A DNA stretch of 42,450 nucleotides from Bifidobacterium sp. GTDB lineage: Bacteria; Actinomycetota; Actinomycetes; Actinomycetales; Bifidobacteriaceae. The DNA lies in assembly GCF_022640935.1 (NCBI RefSeq), contig NZ_JALCCV010000018.1, positions 1 to 42,450 on the forward strand, written 5' to 3'. How positions within the stretch are numbered: position 1 is the stretch's first letter; each line of letters starts with the position of its first letter. The notes under the pieces were generated by a model. The model did not search any database. It saw only the letters and a list, made by a program, of their open reading frames with translations, and had not been told where the DNA came from. The position numbers and the translations under genes were made by a program. Positions 26,169 to 35,351 of this stretch are shown here, piece after piece.

Positions 26169-27056
26169 CCGAAACGCGAGTTCATCTCCCGCTCGTACAA
26201 TTTGCTTCTGCGTGGCGCCTTGGGAGTGTCCTTTTCCGACGCTCAATGCGGTTTCAAGGCCATCCGCTCCGATGTGGCCCGCGATTTGCTGCCGTTCGTC
26301 GCCGACGATGACTGGTTCTTCGACACCGAGATGCTCGTTCTAGCTCAGCGTACTGGGCTGCGCATCCACGAGGTGCCGGTCGACTGGATCGATGACCCGG
26401 ACTCGACCGTTGACATCGTGGGCACGGCCATCGAGGACCTCAAGGGGATCACGCGACTGATGAAGGGCTTCGTAACCGGAGCCATCCCCCTGCAGAAGCT
26501 GCGCGGGCAATTGGAACGCGACGTCGACACTGCTGCTGTGGCAGGGCGTGTGCCGGATCCTCCCAAAGGTCTGATGGGTCAGCTGATCAGTTTCGGCGTG
26601 ATCGGCGTGGTGAGCACTATCGCCTACTACCTCATCTATCTGGTGGCCAGGTTGGCGATCGGGCCTCAGTCGTCGAATCTCTTGGCGCTGCTCATCACCC
26701 AGGTATGGAACACGAGCGCCAATCGCAGACACACGTTCAGCCTGCGCACCCGCGACGGCATGCTCAGGCATCAGGCGGCCGGCTTTATCGCTTTCGGCAT
26801 CGGGCTGGCCCTCACTAGCGGTGCCCTGTGGACGCTGCATGTCTATGCTCCGGCGGCCCCGCGCTGGTCGGAGGTGCTGATACTACTGGTGGCCAATGGC
26901 GTTACCACTCTGGTCCGGTTCATCTTGCTTCGCGTTGTGGTCAGCCGCGGCGCCCGAGACAGCCGCGCTGACCGGATTGACTCCACGCTGCAGCCATTGG
27001 TAGCCGGCGGCCACGGTGACTGCATAGCGAAAGAAACGAAGGAAAGCTCGAAATGA
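26139..27056 (+). CDS. Downstream fragment: C-terminal half of the GT2 domain plus GtrA-like membrane domain
   Basis: The second repeat copy creates an ATG (26139) in the downstream frame, opening a 305-residue frame that starts MARSSRVGRGPKREFISRSY. It keeps the acceptor-side part of the GT2 fold and the GtrA-like domain: GQLISFGVIGVVSTIAYYLI, LLALLITQVWNTSANRRHTF, FIAFGIGLALTSGALW and ILLVANGVTTLVRFILLRVV. It lacks the nucleotide-binding half and the DVD motif, so catalysis is not expected. The ribosome site is poor (AGG near 26133). If translated it could keep the downstream gene translationally coupled. Existence as a separate protein is uncertain; the same bases are included in the pseudogene entry. 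Confidence 0.4.
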   Translation: MARSSRVGRGPKREFISRSYNLLLRGALGVSFSDAQCGFKAIRSDVARDLLPFVADDDWFFDTEMLVLAQRTGLRIHEVPVDWIDDPDSTVDIVGTAIEDLKGITRLMKGFVTGAIPLQKLRGQLERDVDTAAVAGRVPDPPKGLMGQLISFGVIGVVSTIAYYLIYLVARLAIGPQSSNLLALLITQVWNTSANRRHTFSLRTRDGMLRHQAAGFIAFGIGLALTSGALWTLHVYAPAAPRWSEVLILLVANGVTTLVRFILLRVVVSRGARDSRADRIDSTLQPLVAGGHGDCIAKETKESSK

Positions 27057-29497
27057 CATCGACATCTGCTGGAACGCTGCACGCGGATGCAATTCATCCG
27101 CCAGTTGGATTGCGCGCGGCTGCACATGGCACAGCCAACACCGCCGAACGGCCTTGGCTCATCAGGGCGTTCACGGGCAGGAGAGCGGATCCAGGCTGGG
27201 CCCGACCTGCATTCTGGGGATTGCTGATTCTTGCCGCAATCCTCTATCTTCGTGATCTGACCATTTCCGGTTACGCCAACGAGTTCTACGCCGCCAGCGT
27301 GAAGTCTTCGACGCAGAGCTGGCGCGCGTGGCTGTGGGCGAGCTTGGACTCCCAACTGTCCATCACCGTTGACAAGCCGCCGGCGGCCATCTGGGTGATG
27401 GGCTTGTCGGCTCGGATCTTCGGCTTCTCAAGCTTCAGCATGCTGCTGCCCAATGCCTTGATGGGCATCGGCACCGTGGCGCTCACCTACGGTGCCGTAC
27501 GGCGGCTATCCGGGCATGTGGCCGGTCTGCTCGCGGGAGCTCTGGTGGCGCTCACCCCCGTTGCCGCGCTGATATTTAGGTTCAACAACCCGGACTCGCT
27601 TCTGGTGCTGTGCGTTTCGGCGGCCGCCTACATGGTGGTGCGCGCTTTGCAAACTGATACGCGTGCCTTGGCGGCCTGGTGGCTGGTCGGCGCCGGCTGG
27701 CTCATCGGTCTGGCGTTCCTCACCAAAATGCTGCAGGGCCTGCTAGTGCTGCCGGCATTCGTCCTCGTATACATCCTGTGCTCGCGCTGGGGATGGTGGG
27801 CACGTATCCGGCACCTGCTTGCGGCCGCGGTTTCCATGGTCGTTTCCGCAGGCTGGTTGATTGCGCTGTGCGCCTTGGTCCCGGCTTCGTCACGACCCTA
27901 TATCGGCGGCTCCGAGAACAATTCCTTGTGGGAGCTGGCAATCGGGTATAACGGCCTCGGTCGTGTCCTGGGCGGCTCGGGCAACGGCGGTGGAGGCGGT
28001 GGAGGCGGCCAATCCAACGTGGGCTTCGGCGGCGAACCAGGGCTGCTGCGCATGTTCAACTCCACGTTCGCCACTGAAATCAGCTGGCTTCTTCCGGCAG
28101 CTATTCTGCTGCTGGTTACCGGGCTGGCCGCTTGCGGCAACCGTCCTTCGAACGATTCGAAACGGGCAGGAATCATTCTGTGGGGCACTTCGATGGCGGT
28201 CACCGCCCTCGTGTTCAGTTTCATGCAGGGCACTATCCATCCGTATTATGCGGTAGCGCTGGCTCCGCTTATCGCCGGCACCATCGGCAGTTCCTGCGCT
28301 GCATTATGGGCGGAACAGGAAGATAGCCGGACGACTGCGGTCTTCAAGCGGATCTGCCTGGCTGTCGCTGTCGCGCTGACCGGCGTTTGGGGATTCTACC
28401 TGTTTGGCATGTACGCCGCCGGATGGAATGGCTGGATCCGTTGGGTCGCGCTTGTCGGCGGCATCGCGGGAGCGCTTGTTTTCATGATCGCCGGCTTGAA
28501 TAGGGGCGTGAACGCCCGAACGCTCACAGGGAGAATTGCCATCGCGGCCTTGATCTTTGGTTTGGCGTCCGCGCTCCTGCCTACCGCGTCCTGGACCATA
28601 GCCACTGCCAATACGGCGCACTCGGGGTCAATCCCGACGTCTGGCCCTGCCGGCGTTCAGGGAAACGGCATGGGCGGACCGGGAGACCAGATGGGAGACG
28701 GCCCCGGAGGCGGGGGCAATGGCGCAGGAGAAGCTCCCGGAGACGTGGGAAGTGGCCCCGGAGGCGCATATGAAGGCACTGATGGCATGACCGCCTCCGA
28801 GCAAGGCGCGCGGGGGAGGGGCGGCTCCGGTTCCGGGGAGGCATCCACCAATTCCGCCTTGGTGAAACTACTGAACGCCACGCACAGCAGATGGTCGGCT
28901 GCCGTGGTCGGCGACCAGAGCGCGGCGGGCTACATTCTGGGCACCGATACCGCGGTATTCGCAATAGGTGGATGGAGCGGCTCGGACGACAATGTGTCCC
29001 TGGCGCAGTTCAAGCAATATGTCGCCGACGGAGACATCACGTACTTCATCGCCGACGGCATGGGCGACGGTCAACGGGCCGGATTCTCCGCCTCGGGGTC
29101 ATCCAGTCAGTCGAATGGCGCCGACAGTTCCGAAGGTGCAGACGGGGCAATAGGTTCCGCAAACAACGCCGGCGGTATGCCTGACGGCGGTATGCCGGGC
29201 GGCGGTATGCCGGGCGGCGGTACTGCTGCGCAAGGGCCGGGTGACGCTCCCGGCGGAACAATGGGTTCAGAATCAGGCAATGCCAACGGTGGTGGATCCG
29301 GCGGCAACAGTGGGACGGGGGCCGGATCAGGCGAAGCGCCCAACGCAATGGGCGAGACTGCCGGAGGCGGCATGAGAGGCGGGTTCGGTGGAGCCTCAGG
29401 AGTGGCCTCGCAGATTACCAGCTGGGTTGCTTCGACCTTCACGTCCAAGACAGTAGGTGGAGTCACCGTCTATGATTTGACCAGCTCCAGAAGCTAA
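27053..29497 (+). CDS. YkcB/ArnT-like membrane glycosyltransferase with Gly/Met-rich C-terminal region
   Basis: An 814-residue integral membrane GT-C protein of the PMT/ArnT/YkcB group, which transfers sugars from polyprenyl-phosphate donors outside the membrane. After a short cytoplasmic tail the first helix is FWGLLILAAILYL. YANEFYAASVKSSTQSWRAW and the acidic DSQLSITVDKPP loop are family landmarks. A loop with GGGGGGGGQSNVGFGGEPGL is common in this subfamily. About 10-12 helices precede a soluble region with a Gly-rich linker, the segment WSAAVVGDQSAAGYILGT, GGMPG repeats and a C-terminal TVYDLTSS. The ATGA overlap with the upstream GT2/GtrA gene implies translational coupling, parallel to ykcC-ykcB pairs in which the GT2 partner makes the lipid-linked donor. 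The sugar and acceptor are unknown. Confidence 0.86.
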   Translation: MTSTSAGTLHADAIHPPVGLRAAAHGTANTAERPWLIRAFTGRRADPGWARPAFWGLLILAAILYLRDLTISGYANEFYAASVKSSTQSWRAWLWASLDSQLSITVDKPPAAIWVMGLSARIFGFSSFSMLLPNALMGIGTVALTYGAVRRLSGHVAGLLAGALVALTPVAALIFRFNNPDSLLVLCVSAAAYMVVRALQTDTRALAAWWLVGAGWLIGLAFLTKMLQGLLVLPAFVLVYILCSRWGWWARIRHLLAAAVSMVVSAGWLIALCALVPASSRPYIGGSENNSLWELAIGYNGLGRVLGGSGNGGGGGGGGQSNVGFGGEPGLLRMFNSTFATEISWLLPAAILLLVTGLAACGNRPSNDSKRAGIILWGTSMAVTALVFSFMQGTIHPYYAVALAPLIAGTIGSSCAALWAEQEDSRTTAVFKRICLAVAVALTGVWGFYLFGMYAAGWNGWIRWVALVGGIAGALVFMIAGLNRGVNARTLTGRIAIAALIFGLASALLPTASWTIATANTAHSGSIPTSGPAGVQGNGMGGPGDQMGDGPGGGGNGAGEAPGDVGSGPGGAYEGTDGMTASEQGARGRGGSGSGEASTNSALVKLLNATHSRWSAAVVGDQSAAGYILGTDTAVFAIGGWSGSDDNVSLAQFKQYVADGDITYFIADGMGDGQRAGFSASGSSSQSNGADSSEGADGAIGSANNAGGMPDGGMPGGGMPGGGTAAQGPGDAPGGTMGSESGNANGGGSGGNSGTGAGSGEAPNAMGETAGGGMRGGFGGASGVASQITSWVASTFTSKTVGGVTVYDLTSSRS
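29171..29225. repeat. 15-bp tandem repeat encoding GGMPG
   Basis: GGCGGTATGCCGGGC is present in two exact copies (29186-29215), preceded by one copy with two changes (29171-29185) and followed by a decaying one. Length changes here would add or remove five residues without shifting frame. Confidence 0.8.
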
Positions 29498-30012
29498 GGA
29501 ACCGCGGCAGAGGAAATCGTTCATGGCAGTAAACCGACACTAATGGAACAAAGGAGACGGTGCGTTCGTCACTGGCTTATTGCTTCCACTAGGGGCGGTG
29601 ACTGGCGCAAATGAGCCAGAGCGACCCAGTTTACGGCGCGGGGTGCCGGGTCTTTGGTATGGTCGCGCTCTGGCCGTAGCTTAGCCGGAGGCTGAGCTCC
29701 TCGCGGCCTTCGTGGCTGCTCGGTCGTGCCCGCGAAAAGCTCACCGGGCTTTTCGCTTACGGCACGACACGCCGGAATACCGCTAATACCCCCTCAATGC
29801 TTTAATGGAGAAGTTGCCTGTTTTGGGCTCGCATATTGGAATCAAAAAAGCGGGTGCGGCAGCGGGTTCATGATGTGGATGCACATGGTGAACGTCGCAT
29901 GCTGCACACTGATGTGTAGGATCGCGGGGTCATACCCGTTGAACCCGTGCGCCGGTGTCCTTTTCAGCAGGCTGGTAAACAGTAAACGAATCGCTAGAAA
30001 GGGCGGACGGCA
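29498..30012. other. 515-bp leader/intergenic region before the S10 cluster
   Basis: No supported ORF. A TATGGT at 29658-29663 is a possible -10 element and would give a leader of about 340 nt. CCAGAGCG (29616-29623) and CGCTCTGG (29666-29673) bracket this site. A two-tier terminator-like hairpin occupies 29723-29768. TTTAAT at 29801 and TAGGAT at 29917 are other weak -10 candidates. The rpsJ ribosome site is within GAAAGGGCGGACGG. A long structured leader would fit ribosomal-protein autoregulation, but no named leader family is recognised. Confidence 0.55.
29723..29768 (+). terminator. Two-tier hairpin, candidate terminator or attenuator ahead of the S10 operon
   Basis: Outer arms GTCGTGCC and GGCACGAC (8 bp) enclose GCGAAAAGC and GCTTTTCGC (9 bp). 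The inner stem can extend by T-G and C-G to a 3-nt ACC loop. The internal loop is 1 nt (5') by 4 nt (3'). A and T runs lie within the inner stem, as in many bidirectional terminators. It could end the ykcB-like transcript or attenuate the S10 leader. Confidence 0.6.
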
Positions 30013-30321
30013 ATGGCGGGACAGAAAATCCGCATCAGGCTTAAGTCCTATGACCATGAGGTCATCGACCAATCGGCGAAGAAAATCGTCGAGACGGTTA
30101 CGAACGCGGGTGCCACTGTAGTGGGCCCGGTTCCTCTGCCGACCGAGAAGAACGTGTTCTGCGTGATCCGCTCTCCTCATAAATACAAGGATTCTCGCGA
30201 GCATTTCGAGATGCGCACCCATAAGCGCCTCATCGACATCGTGGATCCCACGCCCAAGGCTGTGGATTCCCTGATGCACATCGATTTGCCTGCAGATGTC
30301 AATATCGAGATCAAGCTGTAG
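30013..30321 (+). CDS. rpsJ: 30S ribosomal protein S10
   Basis: A 102-residue S10 beginning [20 protein letters not shown], with the conserved [16 protein letters not shown] and [14 protein letters not shown] segments. Length is normal. S10 sits in the small-subunit head and in other bacteria also binds NusB in antitermination. It opens the S10 cluster; rplC follows after 16 nt. The ATG has a purine-rich GAAAGGGCGGACGG before it. Confidence 0.97.
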   Translation: MAGQKIRIRLKSYDHEVIDQSAKKIVETVTNAGATVVGPVPLPTEKNVFCVIRSPHKYKDSREHFEMRTHKRLIDIVDPTPKAVDSLMHIDLPADVNIEIKL

Positions 30322-30337
30322 GGAAGGGGGAACCGCA

Positions 30338-31000
30338 ATGTCGCAAAAAATGTCGCAAAAGACAAGCCGCAGCGCGCTGCTGGGCAAGAAGCTCGGCATG
30401 TCGCAGGTCTGGGATGAGAACGGCTTCTTCGTCCCCGTCACGCTCGTCGACGTCTCCACCAACGTGGTCACGACCGTCAAGACCGAGGACAGCGACGGCT
30501 ACAACGCCGTGCAGCTCGGCTACGGCCAGATCGACCCGACCAAGGTGACCAAGCCTCTCGCGGGCCACTTTGCCAAGGCCGGTGTGACTCCTCGCCGCCA
30601 TCTCGCCGAGGTACGCACCGAGAACGCCGCCGAGTTCGAGCCCGGCCAGGAGCTGGGCGCCGATCTCTTCGGCGCGGGCGTTGTGGTGGATGTCACTGGC
30701 ACCACCAAGGGCAAGGGCTTTGCAGGCACCATCAAGCGCTGGGGCTTCAAGTCCTATCGTCGTACCCACGGCTCGCACAAGAACGAGCGTCGCCCCGGTT
30801 CAGTCGGTGCGTGCGCTACGCCGAGCCGCATTCTCAAGGGCAAGCGCATGGCTGGCCGTATGGGCCATGTCACCTCCACCGTGCAGAACCTCACTGTGGT
30901 TTCCTCGGATGTGGAGAACGGCATCATAGCGCTCAAGGGCGCTGTTCCCGGTCCCAAGGGCGCCATTGTCCTTGTCCGCTCTGCTGTGAAGGGAGCCTGA
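30338..31000 (+). CDS. rplC: 50S ribosomal protein L3
   Basis: A 220-residue L3, an assembly-initiating 23S rRNA protein whose extension approaches the peptidyl-transferase centre. [16 protein letters not shown] and the central [19 protein letters not shown] and [20 protein letters not shown] are diagnostic. ATG 30338 is 7 nt after GGAAGGGGG and is preferred. A second in-frame ATG at 30350 arises from a 12-bp duplication, so the protein begins MSQKMSQK. It is followed by rplD after 4 nt. Confidence 0.96.
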   Translation: MSQKMSQKTSRSALLGKKLGMSQVWDENGFFVPVTLVDVSTNVVTTVKTEDSDGYNAVQLGYGQIDPTKVTKPLAGHFAKAGVTPRRHLAEVRTENAAEFEPGQELGADLFGAGVVVDVTGTTKGKGFAGTIKRWGFKSYRRTHGSHKNERRPGSVGACATPSRILKGKRMAGRMGHVTSTVQNLTVVSSDVENGIIALKGAVPGPKGAIVLVRSAVKGA

Positions 31001-31004
31001 AGTC

Positions 31005-31670
31005 ATGGCTAACGTTACTTTGAACGTCATTGACGCCAAGGGCGAGTCCGCAGGATCGCTTGAAGCCCCTGCCGAGATCTTCGGCATCTCCGACGAAGAC
31101 GTGCAGGCGCATGTGCCGCTGATCCACCAAGTGGTCATCGCGCAGCTTGCCGCGGCTCGTCAGGGCACGCATTCCACGAAGAACCGTGGCTCGGTTTCCG
31201 GCGGCGGCAAGAAGCCTTGGAAGCAGAAGGGCACCGGCCGTGCCCGCCAGGGTTCGATCCGCGCCCCGCAATGGGCTCACGGCGGCGTGGCCCATGGTCC
31301 GGTTCCGCGCAGCTACGAGCAGCGCACCCCGAAGAAGATGAAGGCCAGCGCGTTGCGTTACGTGTTGTCCAATCGGGCCAACGCCGGACGCATCGCCATT
31401 GTAGATCTGGGCATCAGCGATACCCCGTCGACCAAGACGGCGATCGCTGCGCTCGCCCCTGTGACCGGGAACCAATTCACCACGGTCGTGCTGACGCGCG
31501 ACAGCGTGAACGAATGGCTCTCCGTGCGCAACATCCCCACCGTGCATGTGATCTTCGCCGATCAACTCAACACGTACGATGTGGTCACCGCTCAGTACAT
31601 TGTCTTCACGAAGGAAGGCTTCGATGCCTTCGTCGCCGCGAAGACCGAGCCGACAGCCAAGGAGGCCTGA
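31005..31670 (+). CDS. rplD: 50S ribosomal protein L4
   Basis: A 221-residue L4. The long loop [20 protein letters not shown] reaches the exit tunnel at the macrolide site, and [12 protein letters not shown] follows it. In gammaproteobacteria L4 represses its own S10 operon; whether that holds here cannot be read. It overlaps nothing, and the AAGGAGG for rplW lies in its last codons. Confidence 0.97.
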   Translation: MANVTLNVIDAKGESAGSLEAPAEIFGISDEDVQAHVPLIHQVVIAQLAAARQGTHSTKNRGSVSGGGKKPWKQKGTGRARQGSIRAPQWAHGGVAHGPVPRSYEQRTPKKMKASALRYVLSNRANAGRIAIVDLGISDTPSTKTAIAALAPVTGNQFTTVVLTRDSVNEWLSVRNIPTVHVIFADQLNTYDVVTAQYIVFTKEGFDAFVAAKTEPTAKEA

Positions 31671-31675
31671 TTACC

Positions 31676-31972
31676 ATGGTCGCTATTCATAAGCCAGCAC
31701 ATGACATCATTCTCAAGCCTGTCGTCTCCGAGAAGAGCTATGCGGCATCCGACCGCGGGCAGTACACCTTCGTGGTGGCGCCCAGCGCGAACAAGGTGCA
31801 GATCAAGCAGGCCATCGAAGAGATCTTCAAAGTCAAGGTGACGAACGTCAATACCCTCAATCGCAACGGCAAGCGCACCCGCACACGCACAGGCTTCGGC
31901 CAGCGCGTGAACCAGAAGCGCGCCATCGTTTCCGTGGCCGAGGGCCAGACGATCGACATCTTCGGTAACTGA
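31676..31972 (+). CDS. rplW: 50S ribosomal protein L23
   Basis: A 98-residue L23, at the tunnel exit where trigger factor and SRP dock. [15 protein letters not shown] and [20 protein letters not shown] are diagnostic, and [16 protein letters not shown] is the basic loop. ATG 31676 was chosen because the upstream part of the frame lies inside rplD and AAGGAGG lies 10 nt before it. Confidence 0.97.
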   Translation: MVAIHKPAHDIILKPVVSEKSYAASDRGQYTFVVAPSANKVQIKQAIEEIFKVKVTNVNTLNRNGKRTRTRTGFGQRVNQKRAIVSVAEGQTIDIFGN

Positions 31973-32007
31973 AGGCTAGCCGAGAAAGTCAAAGGAAGAA
32001 CTACATT

Positions 32008-32838
32008 ATGGCTATCCGTACATATAAACCGACGAGTGCGGGCCGCCGCAACGCTTCGGTTTCGGATTTCTCCGAGATCACGCGTTCGACACCCGAGAAG
32101 TCGCTTGTCCGCAAACTGTCCAAGACCGGTGGGCGTAATTCTTACGGCCGCATGACCTCCCGTCATCGCGGCGGCGGCCACAAGCGTCAGTATCGTCTCA
32201 TCGACTTCAGGCGCTGGGACAAGGACGGCGTGCCGGCCAAGGTCGCGCATATCGAATACGACCCGAACCGTTCCGCACGCATCGCGCTGCTGCACTACGC
32301 CGACGGCGAGAAGCGCTACATCATCGCGCCCGAAGGCATCGGCCAGGGCGACGCGATCGAGACGGGCGAGCAGGCCGACATCAAGCCTGGCAACAACCTG
32401 CCGCTGCGCAACATCCCGACCGGTACCATTGTGCACGCCATCGAGCTGCGCCCATTGGGCGGCGCGAAGATCGCGCGTTCCGCAGGCGCCGGCGTTCAGC
32501 TGGTCGCCAAGGACGGAGCCTACGCTCAGCTGCGCATGCCGTCCGGCGAAATCCGCAATGTCGACGCCCGCTGCCGCGCCACGATCGGCGAGGTCGGCAA
32601 TGCCGAGCATGCCAACGTGGAGCTCGGCAAGGCAGGCCGCGCACGCTGGGTCGGCAGGCGACCGATCACCCGTGGCGAATCGATGAACCCGGTAGACCAC
32701 CCGCACGGCGGTCGTACCCGCGGCGGCAAGCCGCCGGTGTCCCCATGGGGCAAGGGCGAAGTCCGCACGCGTCATCCGAAGAAGGCCTCGAACAAGCTGA
32801 TCGTCCGTCGTCGTCCGAATGGTAAGAACCGTAAGTAA
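32008..32838 (+). CDS. rplB: 50S ribosomal protein L2
   Basis: A 276-residue L2, needed for subunit association and peptidyl transfer. [16 protein letters not shown] and [17 protein letters not shown] are conserved, and the C-terminal [20 protein letters not shown] carries the invariant histidine. Length is normal. GGAAGAA precedes the ATG. It is 35 nt after rplW and 15 nt before rpsS. Confidence 0.97.
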   Translation: MAIRTYKPTSAGRRNASVSDFSEITRSTPEKSLVRKLSKTGGRNSYGRMTSRHRGGGHKRQYRLIDFRRWDKDGVPAKVAHIEYDPNRSARIALLHYADGEKRYIIAPEGIGQGDAIETGEQADIKPGNNLPLRNIPTGTIVHAIELRPLGGAKIARSAGAGVQLVAKDGAYAQLRMPSGEIRNVDARCRATIGEVGNAEHANVELGKAGRARWVGRRPITRGESMNPVDHPHGGRTRGGKPPVSPWGKGEVRTRHPKKASNKLIVRRRPNGKNRK

Positions 32839-32853
32839 GGGAGTGTCGAGCAG

Positions 32854-33132
32854 ATGACTCGAAGCATCAAGAAGGGCCCCTTCGTCGACGCCCACCTACA
32901 GAAAAAAGTCGACGAGCAAAACGAGAAGGGCACGCACAACGTCATCAAGACGTGGTCGCGTCGTTCTATGGTCACCCCCGATTTCATCGGACACACCTTC
33001 GCCGTTCATGACGGCCGTAAGCATGTCCCGGTGTTCGTCACCGAGGCCATGGTCGGCCACAAGCTCGGTGAATTCGCCCCGACCAAGACCTTCAGAGGCC
33101 ATGTGCGGGACGACAAAAAGGCACGCCGCTAA
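32854..33132 (+). CDS. rpsS: 30S ribosomal protein S19
   Basis: A 92-residue S19 beginning [35 protein letters not shown] and [16 protein letters not shown] are diagnostic. S19 pairs with S13 in the head near the A site. It is separated from rplV by 17 nt with an AAAGGAG site. Confidence 0.97.
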   Translation: MTRSIKKGPFVDAHLQKKVDEQNEKGTHNVIKTWSRRSMVTPDFIGHTFAVHDGRKHVPVFVTEAMVGHKLGEFAPTKTFRGHVRDDKKARR

Positions 33133-33149
33133 AGGAGAGTAAAGACTTT

Positions 33150-33509
33150 ATGGAAGCTAAAGCAATCGCACGCCACGTCCGCGTGACGCCGCGCAAGGCT
33201 CGCCGCATGGTCGACCTCATCCGAGGCAAACAGGCGACGCAGGCCATCACCATCCTCAAATTCGCCCCTCAAGACGCTGCCACCCCGGTGCGCAAGGCCT
33301 TGGAGAGCGCTGTCGCGAACGCACGCGTCAAGGCCGATAAGGCCGGCGAGGCGTTCCACGAGAACGATCTGTATGTCAAGGAGACCTATGTGGACGAGGG
33401 CGTGACGCTCAAGCGTTTCCGCGCCCGTGCGCAGGGTCGTGCCGCTCGCATCAACAAGCGCACCAGCCATATCACGGTCGTCGTCGCCAACAAGGAAGGA
33501 GCCCGCTAA
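33150..33509 (+). CDS. rplV: 50S ribosomal protein L22
   Basis: A 119-residue L22 that lines the exit tunnel. [17 protein letters not shown] and [18 protein letters not shown], the tunnel beta-hairpin, are conserved. Two nucleotides separate it from rpsC, implying coupled translation. Confidence 0.97.
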   Translation: MEAKAIARHVRVTPRKARRMVDLIRGKQATQAITILKFAPQDAATPVRKALESAVANARVKADKAGEAFHENDLYVKETYVDEGVTLKRFRARAQGRAARINKRTSHITVVVANKEGAR

Positions 33510-33511
33510 AG

Positions 33512-34330
33512 ATGGGTCAGAAGATCAATCCCTTCGGATACCGCCTGGGCATTACCGAAGACCACCGTTCCAAGTGGTTCTCCGACTCCAACAAGGCCGG
33601 CGAACGGTACCGCGATTTCGTCCTGGAAGATGATGAGATCCGCAAGGTCATGAGCAAGGACCTCGAGCGTGCAGGAGTCTCCCGCATCGTCATCGAGCGC
33701 ACCCGCGACCGGGTGCGCGTGGACATTCACACCGCACGTCCGGGCATCGTGATTGGCCGCCGCGGAGCCGAGGCCGAACGCGTGCGCGCCAAGCTCGAGA
33801 AGCTCACGGGCAAGCAGGTTCAGCTCAACATCTTTGAGGTGAAGAACGCTGCGATCGATGCGCAGCTCGTCGCTCAAGGCATCGCCGAGCAGCTGACCAA
33901 CCGCGTCACCTTCCGCCGTGCCATGCGCAAGGCCCAACAGGATGCCATGCATGCGGGCGCCAAGGGCATCCGCATCAAGCTCGCCGGCCGCCTCGGCGGT
34001 GCGGAAATGAGCCGTTCCGAGTTCTACCGCGAGGGTCGTGTCCCGCTGCAGACCCTGCGTGCCCTGATCGATTACGGCTTCTTCGAAGCCAAGACCACCT
34101 ACGGTCGCATTGGCGTGAAGGTGTGGATCTACAAGGGCGACATGACCGAGCACGAGTTCGAAGAGCAGCAGGCCCAGCAAGGCGCAGGCCGTCCGGGACG
34201 CCGCGGCGGAGATCGCCGCCCGCGCCGCGGGCAGCGCCCGGGCTCCCCGCGCAGGACCGAAGCCGGTTCGCCGGCCGAGACCGCAGCCCCGGCTGCCGCC
34301 GCCGCGCCTGCTACAGAAGTGAAGGAGTGA
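33512..34330 (+). CDS. rpsC: 30S ribosomal protein S3
   Basis: A 272-residue S3 at the mRNA entry channel. [20 protein letters not shown] opens it, and a type II KH domain carries GRRGAE. The last 45 or so residues are an Arg/Gly- then Ala/Pro-rich extension (from [13 protein letters not shown]), common in actinobacterial S3 and longer than in E. coli. AAGGAG for rplP lies at its end. Confidence 0.97.
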   Translation: MGQKINPFGYRLGITEDHRSKWFSDSNKAGERYRDFVLEDDEIRKVMSKDLERAGVSRIVIERTRDRVRVDIHTARPGIVIGRRGAEAERVRAKLEKLTGKQVQLNIFEVKNAAIDAQLVAQGIAEQLTNRVTFRRAMRKAQQDAMHAGAKGIRIKLAGRLGGAEMSRSEFYREGRVPLQTLRALIDYGFFEAKTTYGRIGVKVWIYKGDMTEHEFEEQQAQQGAGRPGRRGGDRRPRRGQRPGSPRRTEAGSPAETAAPAAAAAPATEVKE

Positions 34331-34335
34331 GCGCA

Positions 34336-34755
34336 ATGCTTATCCCAAAGAGAACCAAGTATCGTAAGCAGCAGCGCCCGACCCGCCGTGGCATGTCCAA
34401 GGGCGGCAACGAGATCGCCTTCGGCGATTACGGCATCCAGGCGCTTGCCCCCGCATACGTGACCAATCGTCAGATCGAGGCCGCTCGTATCGCCATGACC
34501 CGCTACATCAAGCGTGGCGGCCGTGTGTGGATCACGATCTTCCCCGACCGTCCGCTCACCAAGCACCCGCTCGGTTCGCGAATGGGTTCAGGCAAGGGCA
34601 CGCCTGAGTTCTGGATCGCCAATGTGCATCTTGGGCGCGTCATGTTCGAGATCGGCGGCGTCACCGACGATATCGCTCACGAGGCCCTGCGCCGCGCGAT
34701 CGACAAGCTCCCGATGAAGTGCCGAATTATTGCTCGCGAAGGCGGTGACATCTGA
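34336..34755 (+). CDS. rplP: 50S ribosomal protein L16
   Basis: A 139-residue L16, which organises the A-site tRNA elbow region. [19 protein letters not shown] and [20 protein letters not shown] are diagnostic. ATG 34336 is chosen because the upstream frame lies within rpsC and GAAGGAG lies just before. Its TGA shares one base with the rpmC ATG (TGATG). Confidence 0.97.
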   Translation: MLIPKRTKYRKQQRPTRRGMSKGGNEIAFGDYGIQALAPAYVTNRQIEAARIAMTRYIKRGGRVWITIFPDRPLTKHPLGSRMGSGKGTPEFWIANVHLGRVMFEIGGVTDDIAHEALRRAIDKLPMKCRIIAREGGDI

Positions 34756-35012
34756 TGTCAGTCGGAACTGCAGACTACACCATCAAGAATCTCAACGAGA
34801 AGACCGATGACGAGATCGAAGGCTTCGTCAAGAAGTCCAAGGAAGAGCTGTTCAACCTGCGCTTCCAGAACGCCACCGGCCAGCTCGACAACTCCGCTCG
34901 TCTCAAGGCCGTCAAACGCGATATCGCCAGGATGTACACTGTCCTGCGCGAACGCGAGCTGGGCATCAGCCAGGCGCCTGAGGCTAGCGAAACCAAGACC
35001 GAGGAGAAGTAA
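34755..35012 (+). CDS. rpmC: 50S ribosomal protein L29
   Basis: An 85-residue L29 with [20 protein letters not shown] and [17 protein letters not shown] segments (here [15 protein letters not shown]). A short N-terminal extension and an acidic ETKTEEK tail make it longer than the E. coli protein, as is usual in actinobacteria. It starts on the last base of the rplP stop, so translation is coupled. Confidence 0.95.
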   Translation: MSVGTADYTIKNLNEKTDDEIEGFVKKSKEELFNLRFQNATGQLDNSARLKAVKRDIARMYTVLRERELGISQAPEASETKTEEK

Positions 35013-35014
35013 GC

Positions 35015-35281
35015 ATGGCTGAAAAGCAAGAGCGCAACTTCCGCAAGACTCGTCGCGGCTATGTCGTGTCCGACGCTATGGACAAGACGGTCACCGTCGA
35101 GCTCGAGCAGCGTTCGACCCACCCGCTCTACGGCAAGGTCGTGCGCACAACCCGCACGGTAAAAGCCCATGACGAACACAACGAAGCCCATGTTGGCGAC
35201 CTCGTGAGTATCATGGAAACTCGGCCTTTGAGCAAGACCAAGCGTTGGCGCGTCGAGTCAATCGTCGAGCGTGCCAAGTAA
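35015..35281 (+). CDS. rpsQ: 30S ribosomal protein S17
   Basis: An 88-residue S17 of OB fold. [20 protein letters not shown] and [19 protein letters not shown] are diagnostic. It ends the S10 part of the cluster. A 70-nt gap with a hairpin (35301-35322) separates it from rplN. Confidence 0.97.
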   Translation: MAEKQERNFRKTRRGYVVSDAMDKTVTVELEQRSTHPLYGKVVRTTRTVKAHDEHNEAHVGDLVSIMETRPLSKTKRWRVESIVERAK

Positions 35282-35300
35282 CAAGTTCGGCAAGGCTCCG

Positions 35301-35322
35301 CGAGACACCCAACGGGTGCTCG
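35301..35322 (+). other. Hairpin at the rpsQ-rplN junction
   Basis: CGAG-A-CACCC pairs with GGGTG-CTCG (one bulged A) around an AAC loop, at the S10/spc boundary. No T run follows, so processing or partial termination is possible but unproven. Confidence 0.45.
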
Positions 35323-35351
35323 GGGAGAACCAGCTCGGCTAAGGAGAATCA

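Larger units (their letters stand above)
25658..27056 (+). pseudogene. DPM1-like glycosyltransferase fused to GtrA-like domain, frameshifted by a 61-bp repeat unit
   Basis: Read as one gene, this is a GT2 polyprenyl-phosphate sugar synthase with a C-terminal GtrA-like membrane domain. The N-terminal half (frame of 25658) has VDIVIPVYNEQKDLPRAI, IADNASTDDTW and the metal-binding DVDLSTD. After AIGTRLARSSRVGRG the frame drifts and ends at 26311. The other half continues one frame over as PKREFISRSYNLLLRG, FSDAQCGFKA and VPVDWIDDPDSTVD, then about four membrane helices. A 29-bp direct repeat with 61-bp period causes the shift; deleting 61 bp joins GTRLARSSRVGRG to PKREFISRSYN, exactly the family pattern. 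The start has only a weak GAGAAAG. The downstream transferase overlaps by ATGA. It may be a pseudogene or an OFF state of a switchable gene. Confidence 0.85.
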
